A stretch of DNA of 64,000 nucleotides from NCBI GenBank assembly GCA_963675935.2, contig CAXXPV010000008.1, forward strand, positions 434,001 to 498,000, in the 5' to 3' direction. Numbering within the stretch: position 1 is the stretch's first letter; each line of letters begins with the position of its first letter. The position numbers were made by a program, and so were the translations under genes. The DNA is from G963675935 sp963675935 (GTDB taxonomy: Bacteria > Planctomycetota > Planctomycetia > Pirellulales > Thermoguttaceae). This document shows positions 53,278-61,545 of the stretch, in pieces. The notes under the pieces are model-generated. The model had not been told where the DNA came from. It worked only from the letters and a program-made list of their open reading frames with translations, and ran no database searches.

Positions 53278-55128
53278 CTACGGGCGGAACTTACGGAGCG
53301 ATTCGCGCGCCCTGCGCACCGCGTCGGCCGCCCAGGGTTTTTCGGAATAGAGCTCCACCGCCGCGCGATACATCGCGTGGGCTTGCTCCGGCTCGGTCTC
53401 GCGCAAGGCATCGGCCGCGGCAAGTCGATTTTCCAGAAGTTCGAGTTGATCGGCCGTGTTCTTCTTGACCTCCTCGCGAAGCAGCGTCAGGCGATGACGC
53501 GCCAGGTCAAGGCATTGGGCAACCGGCTTGACGTTGTCGTCCGACTGGCCGAACAGATCGACCAACGCCTGGAACTTCGCCAGTCCGCGAACGGGGTCGA
53601 TCTGAGCGCAACGGTCGGCCTCGATGTAAGCCCGCTCGATCGGCAGCAGACCCGCGGCGCTTGCCATCCTTTCGATACGCCGTTTAAAGTTGCCTTCCAA
53701 TCGATGAAGTTCAATCTCCCGCTGGTATTCGCGCAGCCGCGGCGCACGGCGGTCGCCGGAATAGTTGTCCAAAAACACCTTGATTTCGTCTTCCGCCTCT
53801 TTCATCGATTCGATCGATTCGTCGGCGGTTTTCGCGGCGATCCGATCGTAGAGGGCGTCGGCTGTCGGCAGAGTGTAAAACCACTTTACGCTCCCGAAGA
53901 CCAACAGCAGCGCGACGATCAACGCCACGCTTTGCCACGAAAACCACGGCCGGCGAGGCTCCGCCTCGGCCCGATCGAGTTCGTCCTCGCCGACCACGAC
54001 AAACCGGCTCGGCGGCGGAGCGGCGGCTGGTTCCGTGGCCGCCGCTTCATCATCGGTAGACCGAGATTGAAACGGTTCCTGGAATTTATTTTCCTTCTCC
54101 TCCAATGTTTCGGCCAGCGGAACGCCATCCTCCGACGATTCGAGGGCCAACGTCGGGGCAATCGCATCGGGCGATGCATTCGGCGTCTCGGACGGCGCCG
54201 GCGATTCGGGCGACGCTTCAGACGCCGCCGCGCCGGCGATCACACGCAAATCGTCCGGCGCGTTCACGTCAAACCAATCGGCGTCCGCCTCCATCGTCTC
54301 CGGCGCGACGCTCAACGACTGAAGCATCGCATCGAGCCGCCGCGCAAGAACGCCGGCCGTGGGAATTCGCCGCTCGGGTTCTTTCTCTAAAAGCTGGCCG
54401 AGGATGCGTTCAAACTCCTCGGGCGTCTCCGGCACGAGCTTTCGGATCGGCTCGGGTTGCTCGAATCGCTGCTTGTTGAGCATCTCCGGGAGCGACTTGC
54501 CGCGAAACACCGGCCGCCGGGCCAGCAACGCATAGAGCAACGCCCCCAGGCTGTAAAGATCGGCACGCAGATCGACCGGCAGCCCCGCCGCCTGCTCGGG
54601 CGCCATGTATTCCGCCGTGCCGAGCACGTTGCCCGCGCCGGTGAGCTTCGAGTAGCCGAAGAGCCGCGCGATGCCGAAATCGGAGAGTTTGACCCGGCCG
54701 TCGGCGGCCAGCAGCAGATTGCCCGGCTTGATGTCGCGATGGATCACGCCGCGGTCGTGGGCGTGGCGCAGGGCGCGGCACGTCTCGATGCCGATCCGGG
54801 CCGTTTCGCGCCAATCGAAATGCCGCCCCTGCCGCAATTCCTCCTCCAGACTGTTTCCATCGACCAACTCCATTGCGTAGAACAAATGCCCGTCTTCTTC
54901 GCCGAAGCCGAACAGCCGGACAATGTTTGGGTGATTCAGTTTGCGGAGCGTTTCGATTTCGGCCTCGAAGCGTGCCCGAAAACCTTCTTCGCCGGCCAGA
55001 TCGGCCAGGAGCAATTTGACGGCGGCCGGTTCGCCCGTCTCGCGATGAACCGCTTCGTAGACCGTGCCCATGCCGCCTCGGCCAAGCTTGCCGACGATCT
55101 GATAGGGGCCAAGCCGTTCGATTTCCAT
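53278..55128 (-). CDS. Membrane Ser/Thr protein kinase (Hanks type)
   Basis: 616 residues from ATG 55128. Complete kinase: GKLGRGGMGTVYEA (P-loop), Lys38 in AAVKLLL, Glu57, catalytic HRDIKPGN (His130-Asp132) and DFG (150-152), and GTAEYMAPEQAAGLPVDLRA (activation segment). Residues about 285-395 are an acidic Pro/Ser linker. A membrane helix (SVALIVALLLVFGSVKWFY) around residue 400 leads to an outside domain of TPR-like helices (about 420-616). So the kinase is inside and a sensory repeat domain outside, the usual PknB-like layout. The gene stands alone. Confidence 0.95.
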   Translation of the reverse strand: MEIERLGPYQIVGKLGRGGMGTVYEAVHRETGEPAAVKLLLADLAGEEGFRARFEAEIETLRKLNHPNIVRLFGFGEEDGHLFYAMELVDGNSLEEELRQGRHFDWRETARIGIETCRALRHAHDRGVIHRDIKPGNLLLAADGRVKLSDFGIARLFGYSKLTGAGNVLGTAEYMAPEQAAGLPVDLRADLYSLGALLYALLARRPVFRGKSLPEMLNKQRFEQPEPIRKLVPETPEEFERILGQLLEKEPERRIPTAGVLARRLDAMLQSLSVAPETMEADADWFDVNAPDDLRVIAGAAASEASPESPAPSETPNASPDAIAPTLALESSEDGVPLAETLEEKENKFQEPFQSRSTDDEAAATEPAAAPPPSRFVVVGEDELDRAEAEPRRPWFSWQSVALIVALLLVFGSVKWFYTLPTADALYDRIAAKTADESIESMKEAEDEIKVFLDNYSGDRRAPRLREYQREIELHRLEGNFKRRIERMASAAGLLPIERAYIEADRCAQIDPVRGLAKFQALVDLFGQSDDNVKPVAQCLDLARHRLTLLREEVKKNTADQLELLENRLAAADALRETEPEQAHAMYRAAVELYSEKPWAADAVRRARESLRKFRP

Positions 55129-55184
55129 GGGGAGCTGGGGACTAGGGGCCGAGGGCCAGAGACTGTATGTGGTTATCGAAAATG

Positions 55185-55307
55185 TAACCGTTCACGGGCC
55201 GGGAAAACATCGTCATTCTGAGCGTAGCGAAGAATCTCGTCTGGGCCGCGATTCCACGAGAGATTCTTCGCTGCGCTCAGAATGACGGGTGCCCCGTGAA
55301 CGGTTAC
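55185..55307. mobile_element. MITE-like element with 8-9-bp target-site duplication
   Basis: Arms GTAACCGTTCACGGG (55184) and CCCGTGAACGGTTAC (to 55307) enclose the GTCATTCTGAGCGTAGCG palindrome (55211-55288). TCGAAAATG lies at both ends (55176-55184 and 55308-55316). The core is related to the 49160 and 51564 elements but with different arms. Confidence 0.88.
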
Positions 55308-55353
55308 TCGAAAATGATGTTTATTGCCCCTCAGAATAATAATGCACCATTGG

Positions 55354-55468
55354 GAATGTTTATTGACTGTCAGCTTGATAATGTCGCATTGTTCCGTTTA
55401 GCCGGCGGGCTTGCCCGCCGCGTTTCAGGGCGACATCCCACGCGGCGAGCAAGCTCGCCGGCTAAACG
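55354..55468. repeat. TAGCCGG inverted repeat with its end motif
   Basis: GGGAATGTTTATTGACTGTC (55354) and AGCTTGATAATGTCGC form the end motif; GTTTAGCCGGCGGGCTTGCC (55396) and GGCTAAAC (to 55468) are the inverted repeat. Compare 31879-31950 and 58838-58919. The rest of 55129-55599 shows nothing else. Confidence 0.82.
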
Positions 55469-55599
55469 ACATTGCAATACTCTCTCTAAAAGTCTATCGC
55501 GCCGCCCGGCCAAAAGCCATAGGGCCGTTCCCAACGGCACCGTGTCTATGGTAGTATTGTTCCCGTCCCTAATCCCACGGCCCCTAGCCCCCAATCCCT

Positions 55600-56517
55600 T
55601 TGTTTCCCCCCGGAATTCTCAACCTGAACAAGCCGGCCGAAATGACCTCGCGCCGGGCGGTCGATCTCATCCAGCGGTTGGCTCGGCCTGCCCGGGCGGG
55701 CCACGCCGGCACGCTCGACCCCCTAGCCACCGGTGTGCTGGTCGTCTGCCTGGGCGCGGCCACCCGGCTGATCGAATACGTGCAACGGATGCCCAAGCGG
55801 TATCGGGGCACGTTTCTCTTGGGCCGAATGAGTCCGACCGAGGACATCGAGGGCGAAGTCACGGAACTGCCCGGCGCCCCGATTCCAACCGTGGAACAAA
55901 TCGCGGCCGCCGCCGGCCGTTTTGTCGGACGAATCGCGCAGCGTCCGCCGGCGTTTTCGGCATTGAAGATTCACGGTCGGCCCGCTTACAAACTGGCTCG
56001 CCAAGGCCGCGCGGTCGAACTGGCGCCGCGGCCGGTCGAAATCCACGGCATCGAGATCGTCGAGTATCGCTATCCCGAGTTGATCGTGGACGTTGCCTGC
56101 GGCGGCGGCACTTACATCCGCTCGCTGGGCCGCGACCTGGCCGAATCGCTCGGCACCGCGGCGGTGATGTCGGCCTTGACTCGCACGGCCATCGGACGTT
56201 TTACGATTGAAACGGCCGTCGATCCCAACGAACTAACCGCCGACAATTTGCCGCGATATTTGCTGCCGCCGCTTGTGGCGATTGAATCGCTTCCCCACGT
56301 GCAACTTTCGGCCGACGAGGTGACTCACATCCGATACGGGCAGACGGTCGATTGGGCAGGCCGTCCGCTTGATGTTTCACTGCAGCCGCTTGCGGTATCG
56401 CCGTGTGGGGAAGAAATTCCCGAGATTGTCGCCCTTGATCCATCCGGCGAGTTCATCGGCATTCTCGCGCTCGACGCCGCCGGACATTTGCGCACGTTGC
56501 GGAACATGCCAACGTAG
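55600..56517 (+). CDS. truB: tRNA pseudouridine-55 synthase TruB
   Basis: 305 residues. It forms pseudouridine 55 in the T-loop of tRNAs. Family segments: GILNLNKPAEMTSRRAVDLI, GHAGTLDPLATGVLVVCLGA with catalytic Asp near residue 40, RYRGTFLLGRMSPTEDIEGE and YIRSLGRDLAESLGTAAVM; the C-terminal PUA-like domain is present. The start is probably TTG 55600; no ribosome-binding site is obvious and an upstream start cannot be excluded. The stop (TAG 56515-56517) comes from the repeat that begins there. Confidence 0.95.
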   Translation: MFPPGILNLNKPAEMTSRRAVDLIQRLARPARAGHAGTLDPLATGVLVVCLGAATRLIEYVQRMPKRYRGTFLLGRMSPTEDIEGEVTELPGAPIPTVEQIAAAAGRFVGRIAQRPPAFSALKIHGRPAYKLARQGRAVELAPRPVEIHGIEIVEYRYPELIVDVACGGGTYIRSLGRDLAESLGTAAVMSALTRTAIGRFTIETAVDPNELTADNLPRYLLPPLVAIESLPHVQLSADEVTHIRYGQTVDWAGRPLDVSLQPLAVSPCGEEIPEIVALDPSGEFIGILALDAAGHLRTLRNMPT

Positions 56518-56733
56518 GTTATGCTTTAGCATAACCCCGAGGGCCATCGTCGCGGATCTTGTTATGCCATTAGGTTTTAAGATTGAGGGAACATCCTCAA
56601 TGTTTGGCTGTGTTGGAATTGGTCTTGGGTCTTCGGACTTAGGTCTTGGCACGAAGACCCAAGACCTAAGCCCCAAGGCCCAAAACCCATTGGTTGCGGC
56701 TCTGCTGCGTTATGCTAAAGCATAACCTACGTT
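56511..56733. repeat. Inverted repeat AACGTAGGTTATGCTTTAGC, about 220 bp
   Basis: AACGTAGGTTATGCTTTAGC (56512) is mirrored at the right end by GCTAAAGCATAACCTACGTT (to 56733). Inside are smaller palindromes with GGTCTTGGGTCTTCGGAC. The left arm supplies the truB stop codon. No gene fits inside. Confidence 0.88.
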
Positions 56734-56738
56734 GCCCC

Positions 56739-58079
56739 CTACTTCTTCAACTGCCCCAAAAGCTCTTCCGCCTCCGGGCGATACAAAAACGGCTTCTTCG
56801 ATTTCATCGCGGTTTCGAGCAACTTTCGGGCCTCGGCCTTGCGGCCGCGATCGACCGAAAGACGCGCCATGTAATAGGACAAGTCGCCGTTGTCGCTCTC
56901 GATCGAGGAAGCCGCTTGAAGTTTTTTCTCCGCGTCGTCCAACTTGCCCGCGCGATAGAGCGCCCAGCCGTAAGTCGCGTTGGCCTCGGCCAACTTGGGA
57001 TATTTCTTCCAATTCGCCTCGGCAAGCTGCAACGCCCGATCGCGCTTCGCTTCGTCATCCAGTTCGATGAGCGTCAGCACAAGATTGTTGGCGATGCCGA
57101 AATTGTCGGGCGATTGCTTCGCCGCCATCTCGATGTACGACTCGGCCGTCACGAAGTCCTTTTGGAACAGCGCGGCCACGCCTCGGAAAAATTGGGCATC
57201 GGCCGATTTTGGAACAATCCGCACGGCCGCGATGGCGTGCTTCACCGCGACGTCCACCTCTCCGGTTTCCAGAGCCGCTTGACCGGCAGACAGATGGAGT
57301 CGATAGTCCTTGGGCGAGGCGGCCAACGCCGCGGCCAGCCATTTTTTCGCGTTGGCGCGGTCGCCGACCTGCTGATGCCACTGGGCAAGAATAGCCTCGG
57401 GCGCGAGCATCTCGGCATTCGCCTTGGCAAGTTCCCTAAGCTGCTTCAAGGCGCCGTCAACGTCCTTTTGTTGGAACAAACAATGAGCAAGTTGCATCTT
57501 CGCCACCGGACTCTTCGGATCGAATTGCAGCCACGCTTCGACGGCTTTTTGCGCTGCGGGCCAATCCTTGCGCGAACTGGCGACCGCCGCCAAACCGGCG
57601 AAAACTTGCGGACGGATCAATTGTTTCCGCTTGACGCTCTTGTTGAACGCCGACATCATACTTCCAGCTTTTTGATACAACCGCTCGGCCTCGGCGACGT
57701 CGTCGGCCTGCAAGGCGATGCCGGCCAGGAGTAAAAACGCCTCGGGGTCGTCGGGCGATTCGCGCGAGGCCGTTTCGAGCGCGGCCTTGGACTGTTTCAC
57801 CATGCCTTCCTGGCGATAGAGTTGGGCCATGATGACTTCGGCGGGCGGAAGATCGGCGTCGTTTTTGACGATCACCTTGAGTTGCCGCAAGGCGCCGTCG
57901 TAATCGCGAGCCTTGAATTTGGCGACGGCGTCTTGCAATTCCCTTGCTTGCGGCGTGGCCTCCGAAAATGCCGAGAGATCGCCGCCCGAAATCGGTTCGG
58001 CCCGCGCCGGCAGCGCCATCCCTATCGCACAAATCGCGGCGAATATCGCCACACCCCCAAACGATTGCATTCGTATCAT
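56739..58079 (-). CDS. Secreted TPR-repeat protein
   Basis: 446 residues from ATG 58079; Met4 (58070) is an alternative start. The signal peptide (GGVAIFAAICAIGMALPARA) is cleaved near residue 27. About ten TPR units follow, such as ALRQLKVIVKNDADLPPAEV, AVEAWLQFDPKSPVAKMQLA, AIAAVRIVPKSADAQFFRGV and WALYRAGKLDDAEKKLQAA. A scaffold or chaperone-like role outside the cytoplasm is likely. It lies 17 bases after the redoxin-like gene on the same strand, so the two are probably one operon. Confidence 0.88.
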   Translation of the reverse strand: MIRMQSFGGVAIFAAICAIGMALPARAEPISGGDLSAFSEATPQARELQDAVAKFKARDYDGALRQLKVIVKNDADLPPAEVIMAQLYRQEGMVKQSKAALETASRESPDDPEAFLLLAGIALQADDVAEAERLYQKAGSMMSAFNKSVKRKQLIRPQVFAGLAAVASSRKDWPAAQKAVEAWLQFDPKSPVAKMQLAHCLFQQKDVDGALKQLRELAKANAEMLAPEAILAQWHQQVGDRANAKKWLAAALAASPKDYRLHLSAGQAALETGEVDVAVKHAIAAVRIVPKSADAQFFRGVAALFQKDFVTAESYIEMAAKQSPDNFGIANNLVLTLIELDDEAKRDRALQLAEANWKKYPKLAEANATYGWALYRAGKLDDAEKKLQAASSIESDNGDLSYYMARLSVDRGRKAEARKLLETAMKSKKPFLYRPEAEELLGQLKK

Positions 58080-58095
58080 GGCAAAAATCCTCGTT

Positions 58096-58590
58096 CTATT
58101 TTGGCTCCCCCAACGCCACGCGGATGCCTTGCGTCAAATCCTCGCGGCTCGATCGCGAATACTCCACGTCGAACCACAAAATTTTGCCCTTCGCGTCGAG
58201 CAGATAAACCCGGGGCATCTTGCGGTCCTTCGCCAGCCGTGCGAACAGTTCGCCCTTGGCGTCGGAAAGGCAGGGCAACATCACGCCTGCCGCTTCGACG
58301 TGACGCCGCGCGTCGGCCACCGCGTCGCCCACGTTGACAGCCACCACGCGCACGCCCTCGGCCTCGAAAGGCCCGGCGATTTCCTTCGCCAAGTCTTGCA
58401 GCGCGGCCTGGGCCAACAACTGCGCCCGGCGTTTTTCGCCGATCGTCCAAAAACACAGCACCGTCAATCGCTTGCCATATTGGCTTTCCAACGTGTGCTT
58501 TTCGCCGGCAAAGCTGACAAGCTCGGCCGCCGGCATCACATCGCCGACTTTCACGAGACAGCCGGCACGAATTTCATCGCTCATCGACAC
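58096..58590 (-). CDS. Redoxin-fold protein, C-terminal part of a split lipoprotein
   Basis: 164 residues from GTG 58590. KVGDVMPAAELVSFAGEKHT, LTVLCFWTIGEKRRAQLLAQ and RVYLLDAKGKILWFDVEYS are the TlpA/redoxin-like fold, but the WCxxC active site is absent (CFWTIGEKR), so thiol exchange is unlikely. It overlaps the lipoprotein-signal ORF by ten bases in another frame; adding one A in the CCCAAAG run near 58580-58590 would join them into one exported lipoprotein. Either the gene is frameshifted in this organism or the assembly has an error, or the GTG is used separately. Confidence 0.75.
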   Translation of the reverse strand: MSMSDEIRAGCLVKVGDVMPAAELVSFAGEKHTLESQYGKRLTVLCFWTIGEKRRAQLLAQAALQDLAKEIAGPFEAEGVRVVAVNVGDAVADARRHVEAAGVMLPCLSDAKGELFARLAKDRKMPRVYLLDAKGKILWFDVEYSRSSREDLTQGIRVALGEPK

Positions 58591-58784
58591 TTTGGGATTG
58601 TCGGCGGCGCGGGCGGCTCTTCCGGCTTGGCTGTCGGCGATTCTTCAGCCGATGCCGCGGCGTCAACCGGCGTGGCCGGTTTCTCCGTTCGCCCGACGCC
58701 GACGTTTTTCTTGGGGCAGCCCGCGGTCAATAAAATCGACACGGCCGCGATTCCAACTACCCATAATCGAGTGTTTCGGAACAT
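58581..58784 (-). CDS. Lipoprotein N-terminus, apparently frameshifted
   Basis: 67 residues from ATG 58784 after AAGGAGAACAAGGA. The signal peptide VVGIAAVSILLTAGC ends at a lipobox Cys, followed by a Pro/Ala/Glu-rich linker ending EEPPAPPTIPKCR. Such a linker normally leads into a folded domain, which is present in another frame immediately after (58096-58590). Confidence 0.75.
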   Translation of the reverse strand: MFRNTRLWVVGIAAVSILLTAGCPKKNVGVGRTEKPATPVDAAASAEESPTAKPEEPPAPPTIPKCR

Positions 58785-58837
58785 TCCTTGTTCTCCTTGC
58801 AATGGGTATCGACTCTTAAAAAGTAATGCCGCGTCAA

Positions 58838-58965
58838 CTCGTTTAGCCGGCGAGCTTGCTCGCCGCGTTTTGGCCAAACCCAGAGCACATCCGCGGCGAA
58901 CAAGTTCGCCGGCTAAACGGTGCACCCGACATTTATTGTCTGAAAGTCAAAGGAATAAATGCAAA
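58838..58965. repeat. TAGCCGGCGAGC inverted repeat and end motif
   Basis: GTTTAGCCGGCGAGCTTGCT (58839) and its partner ending TTCGCCGGCTAAAC (58919), then ACCCGACATTTATTGTCTGA (58927), the end motif. Related to 31879-31950 and 55354-55468. Confidence 0.82.
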
Positions 58966-59001
58966 ATGCACAAAGTTGCACACATGGTTTGTCCTGGCAC
59001 A

Positions 59002-60807
59002 CTAGGTAGGTCCCGTGGTCTTGATGCCAAGCTCGCGGAGTTGTTTCAGATCGACCGAGCCTGGCGCGCCGGTCATCAAATCCGTTGCCCGCTGGGTCTT
59101 CGGAAACGCGATTACGTCGCGGATGTTGTCGAGGCCGCCGAAAAGCATCACCATCCGGTCGATGCCCAACGCGATGCCGCCGTGCGGCGGGGCGCCGTAT
59201 TGCAGGGCGTCGAGCAGGAACCCGAACCGCTCGCGAGCCGTCGCCTCGTCGATGCCAAGCAATCCAAAAACTTGCTGCTGAAGCTCTTGATCGTGGATAC
59301 GAATGGTGCCGCCGCCCGCTTCATAGCCGTTGATCACCAGATCGTACGCCTGGGCGCGACACTTCCGCGGATCGGTCGAAAGCATCTCGCGGTCTTGCGG
59401 CCTCGGAGCGGTGAAGGGGTGATGCATGGCCGTCCAGCACTGCTCCTCCTCGACATACTCGAACATCGGAAACTCGACGATCCACGAGAAATTCATCGTC
59501 GTGGGATCGTAAAGCTTCAGCTCCGCCCCGAGCCGCTTTCGCAAGGCGTAGAGGGCTTTGCACGTAACCTCGAACCGGTCGGCCACAATCAGCAGCAGGT
59601 CGCCCGACGCGGCGTTCAACCGCCCGCCGATTTGGGTCAGCAGATCGTCGCTGAAATTTTTGGCGATGGGCGAGGCCAAATGCCCGTCGGCCTCGACCTT
59701 GAACCAGGCCAAGCCCTTCGCGCCAAAGTTTTCGACAACGAACGAGGTCAGTTCGTCGATGCCCTTGCGCGAGTAGCGGTCGGCCGCGCCCTTGGCGTTG
59801 ATGCCGCGCACCCGCCCGCCCGCGTCGGCCACGCCGCGAAACACCTTGAATTCCGACTGCTTCGCAATATCCGTGAGATCGGTCAACTCCATGCCGAACC
59901 GCAGGTCGGGCGCGTCATGGCCAAATCGCTCCATCGCCTCGTCGTAGGTCATCCGCGGCAGCGGCAGCGGTAGGTTCAGCCCCAAAATCTCGTGGGCGAT
60001 CCGCGCGACAAGCCCCTCGATAATGCCCATGATGTCGTCCATGTCGATGAACGACATTTCGAGGTCCAACTGGGTGAACTCCGGCTGCCGATCGGCCCGA
60101 AGGTCTTCGTCGCGGAAACATCGGGCCACCTGGATGTAGCGGTCGAAACCGGCGACCATCAAAATCTGCTTGTAAAGCTGCGGCGACTGTGGCAGCGCGT
60201 AAAACATCCCCTGCTGAACCCGGCTCGGCACCAGATAGTCGCGGGCGCCCTCCGGTGTGCTGCGGCCGAGCATCGGCGTCTCGACATCGACAAAACCCAG
60301 GGCGTCGCAATAATCTCGCATGATCTTCACCATGCGGTTGCGCAACAACATGGTCTGTTGCATCTCCGGCCGACGCAGGTCGATGTAGCGATGCTTCAGC
60401 CGGAGGTCTTCGCCCGGCAGGTCCTTCGAGGTCGGCTGAAACGGCGGCGTCAGGCTGCGGTTCAACACTTCGAGATGCTCGGCCCGCAGTTCGATCTCGC
60501 CGGTTTCGAGCTTGGGATTGATCGTTCCCTCGGGCCGGGGCGCCACGTGGCCGCGAACCAGCACGACGTATTCCGAACGCAGCGACTTCGACGCTTGCAG
60601 GGTTTGATCGCCGCCTTCCGGGGCAAAGACCACTTGGGTCTTGCCGTAGCGGTCGCGGAGGTCGATAAACAGCACGCCGCTATGGTCGCGGTAGGTATCG
60701 ACCCACCCGCAGAGCGTCACCTTCTGGCCGACGTGTTCCAAACGCAATTCACCGCACGTATGAGTCCGCAACAAGTTCGCATCCCCGCTGTAGAGTGTCT
60801 TTTCCAA
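59002..60807 (-). CDS. aspS: Aspartyl-tRNA synthetase
   Basis: 601 residues, class II AspRS of the bacterial type. The N-terminal anticodon-binding OB fold starts RTHTCGELRLEHVGQKVTLC with GWVDTYRDHSGVLFIDLRD. Motif 2 is RYIQVARCFRDEDLRADRQP with EFTQLDLEMSFID. The GAD insertion domain is present in the middle. Motif 3 GIALGIDRMVMLFGGLDNIR is intact. It charges tRNA-Asp with aspartate. It starts at 60807; the promoter-leader unit 60961-61160 is upstream. Confidence 0.97.
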   Translation of the reverse strand: MEKTLYSGDANLLRTHTCGELRLEHVGQKVTLCGWVDTYRDHSGVLFIDLRDRYGKTQVVFAPEGGDQTLQASKSLRSEYVVLVRGHVAPRPEGTINPKLETGEIELRAEHLEVLNRSLTPPFQPTSKDLPGEDLRLKHRYIDLRRPEMQQTMLLRNRMVKIMRDYCDALGFVDVETPMLGRSTPEGARDYLVPSRVQQGMFYALPQSPQLYKQILMVAGFDRYIQVARCFRDEDLRADRQPEFTQLDLEMSFIDMDDIMGIIEGLVARIAHEILGLNLPLPLPRMTYDEAMERFGHDAPDLRFGMELTDLTDIAKQSEFKVFRGVADAGGRVRGINAKGAADRYSRKGIDELTSFVVENFGAKGLAWFKVEADGHLASPIAKNFSDDLLTQIGGRLNAASGDLLLIVADRFEVTCKALYALRKRLGAELKLYDPTTMNFSWIVEFPMFEYVEEEQCWTAMHHPFTAPRPQDREMLSTDPRKCRAQAYDLVINGYEAGGGTIRIHDQELQQQVFGLLGIDEATARERFGFLLDALQYGAPPHGGIALGIDRMVMLFGGLDNIRDVIAFPKTQRATDLMTGAPGSVDLKQLRELGIKTTGPT

Positions 60808-60862
60808 CGACGCTGTCGGTCAATTCTACCTCCCAGGGCGGGGCTTGCAAGGGCATTGTGGC

Positions 60863-60907
60863 GTTCGTAGTTCGTTCGTAGTTCGTTCGTGGTTCGTTCG
60901 TAGTTCC
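60863..60907. repeat. Tandem repeat GTTCGTAGTTC
   Basis: Four units of an 11-base repeat (GTTCGTAGTTC, one with GTTCGTGGTTC). It lies in the leader region of aspS and has no coding potential. Confidence 0.85.
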
Positions 60908-60960
60908 GCCTTCAGGCGGTTTTTGAAGAGGAAAAAGGTTTGTAAGCGCCGGTTGAAAGT

Positions 60961-61065
60961 TTAGCGTGGGACGAGCCGGGCGATTGGATGTATGTGGACA
61001 TCGACACGTTCGAGTCCAACGCCAGGGGGCGGAACAAATGAGAACTTCCGGCCCTTTTTACTCAT
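60961..61065 (-). CDS. Short ORF upstream of aspS
   Basis: 34 residues from ATG 61065, MSKKGRKFSFVPPPGVGLER then VDVHIHPIARLVPR. Upstream DNA (61030-61160) aligns with the leader at 51193-51305, including the MSKKG start. It may be a small protein or a relict; no ribosome-binding site is strong. Confidence 0.35.
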   Translation of the reverse strand: MSKKGRKFSFVPPPGVGLERVDVHIHPIARLVPR

Positions 61066-61104
61066 CCGACTTTGCCAGCCGACGCCTACGCACAACGGGC
61101 GTGT

Positions 61105-61133
61105 ATCATCTTCCAGTCGCGGGGATTTGTCAA
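61105..61133 (-). promoter_or_regulatory. Promoter upstream of aspS
   Basis: TTGACA (61133-61128), 17-base spacer, GATGAT (61110-61105) on the minus strand. The region is similar to the promoter at 51278-51305. A transcript from here would read the short ORF, then aspS. Confidence 0.55.
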
Positions 61134-61239
61134 GATTGCCCAATACATCGGCTTAAAACCGGACGTCGCTTTTCGCGATGAAAAACGCTTGTTCACTGTT
61201 TCGAGGCTCCGCGTGCATCCGTCGCATGAGCCACACACG

Positions 61240-61545
61240 GGGCCGTGTTTTTATCCCAAAGGGATTTCGTAGGATAGCCCAGGGTTGCCGCTCCGAGCGG
61301 CTACCCTGGGAAAACGGTCAAATCCCATTCCTTTAACCCTGAAAGGGTTGCGTAGATCGGGATGCCGCCGCCCGACGAAACCCCGTTGGGGTTTTGCTAT
61401 GTATTCTCGCTTGGAACCCAGGGTATCCGCTCGGAGCGGCAACCCTGGGCTATCTTATCACAAGCCCTTCGGGCTATTATTTCGCACCGCAACTCCTTGC
61501 GCACCAACGTGCAAAAGGCGGACAATCTCTGAACGCCCGTGGCTT
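61240..61545. repeat. Composite nested inverted repeat, copy D
   Basis: Contains ATCCCAAAGGGAT, GCCCAGGGTTGCCGCTCCGA, AACCCTGAAAGGGTT, AACCCCGTTGGGGTT, the CCCAGGG palindrome again and AGCCCTTCGGGCT in the same order as copies A and B, with the right inner arm AAAGGCGGACAATCTCTGAACG. The left end is shorter; it begins in TTTTTATCCCAAAGGG and lacks the AGAGATC inner arm. Confidence 0.9.

Noticed and set aside
20193..61545. Possible CRISPR array because of repeated short sequences
   Set aside because: The repeats are palindromes of different sequence within large elements; there is no series of identical repeats with unique spacers and no cas gene.
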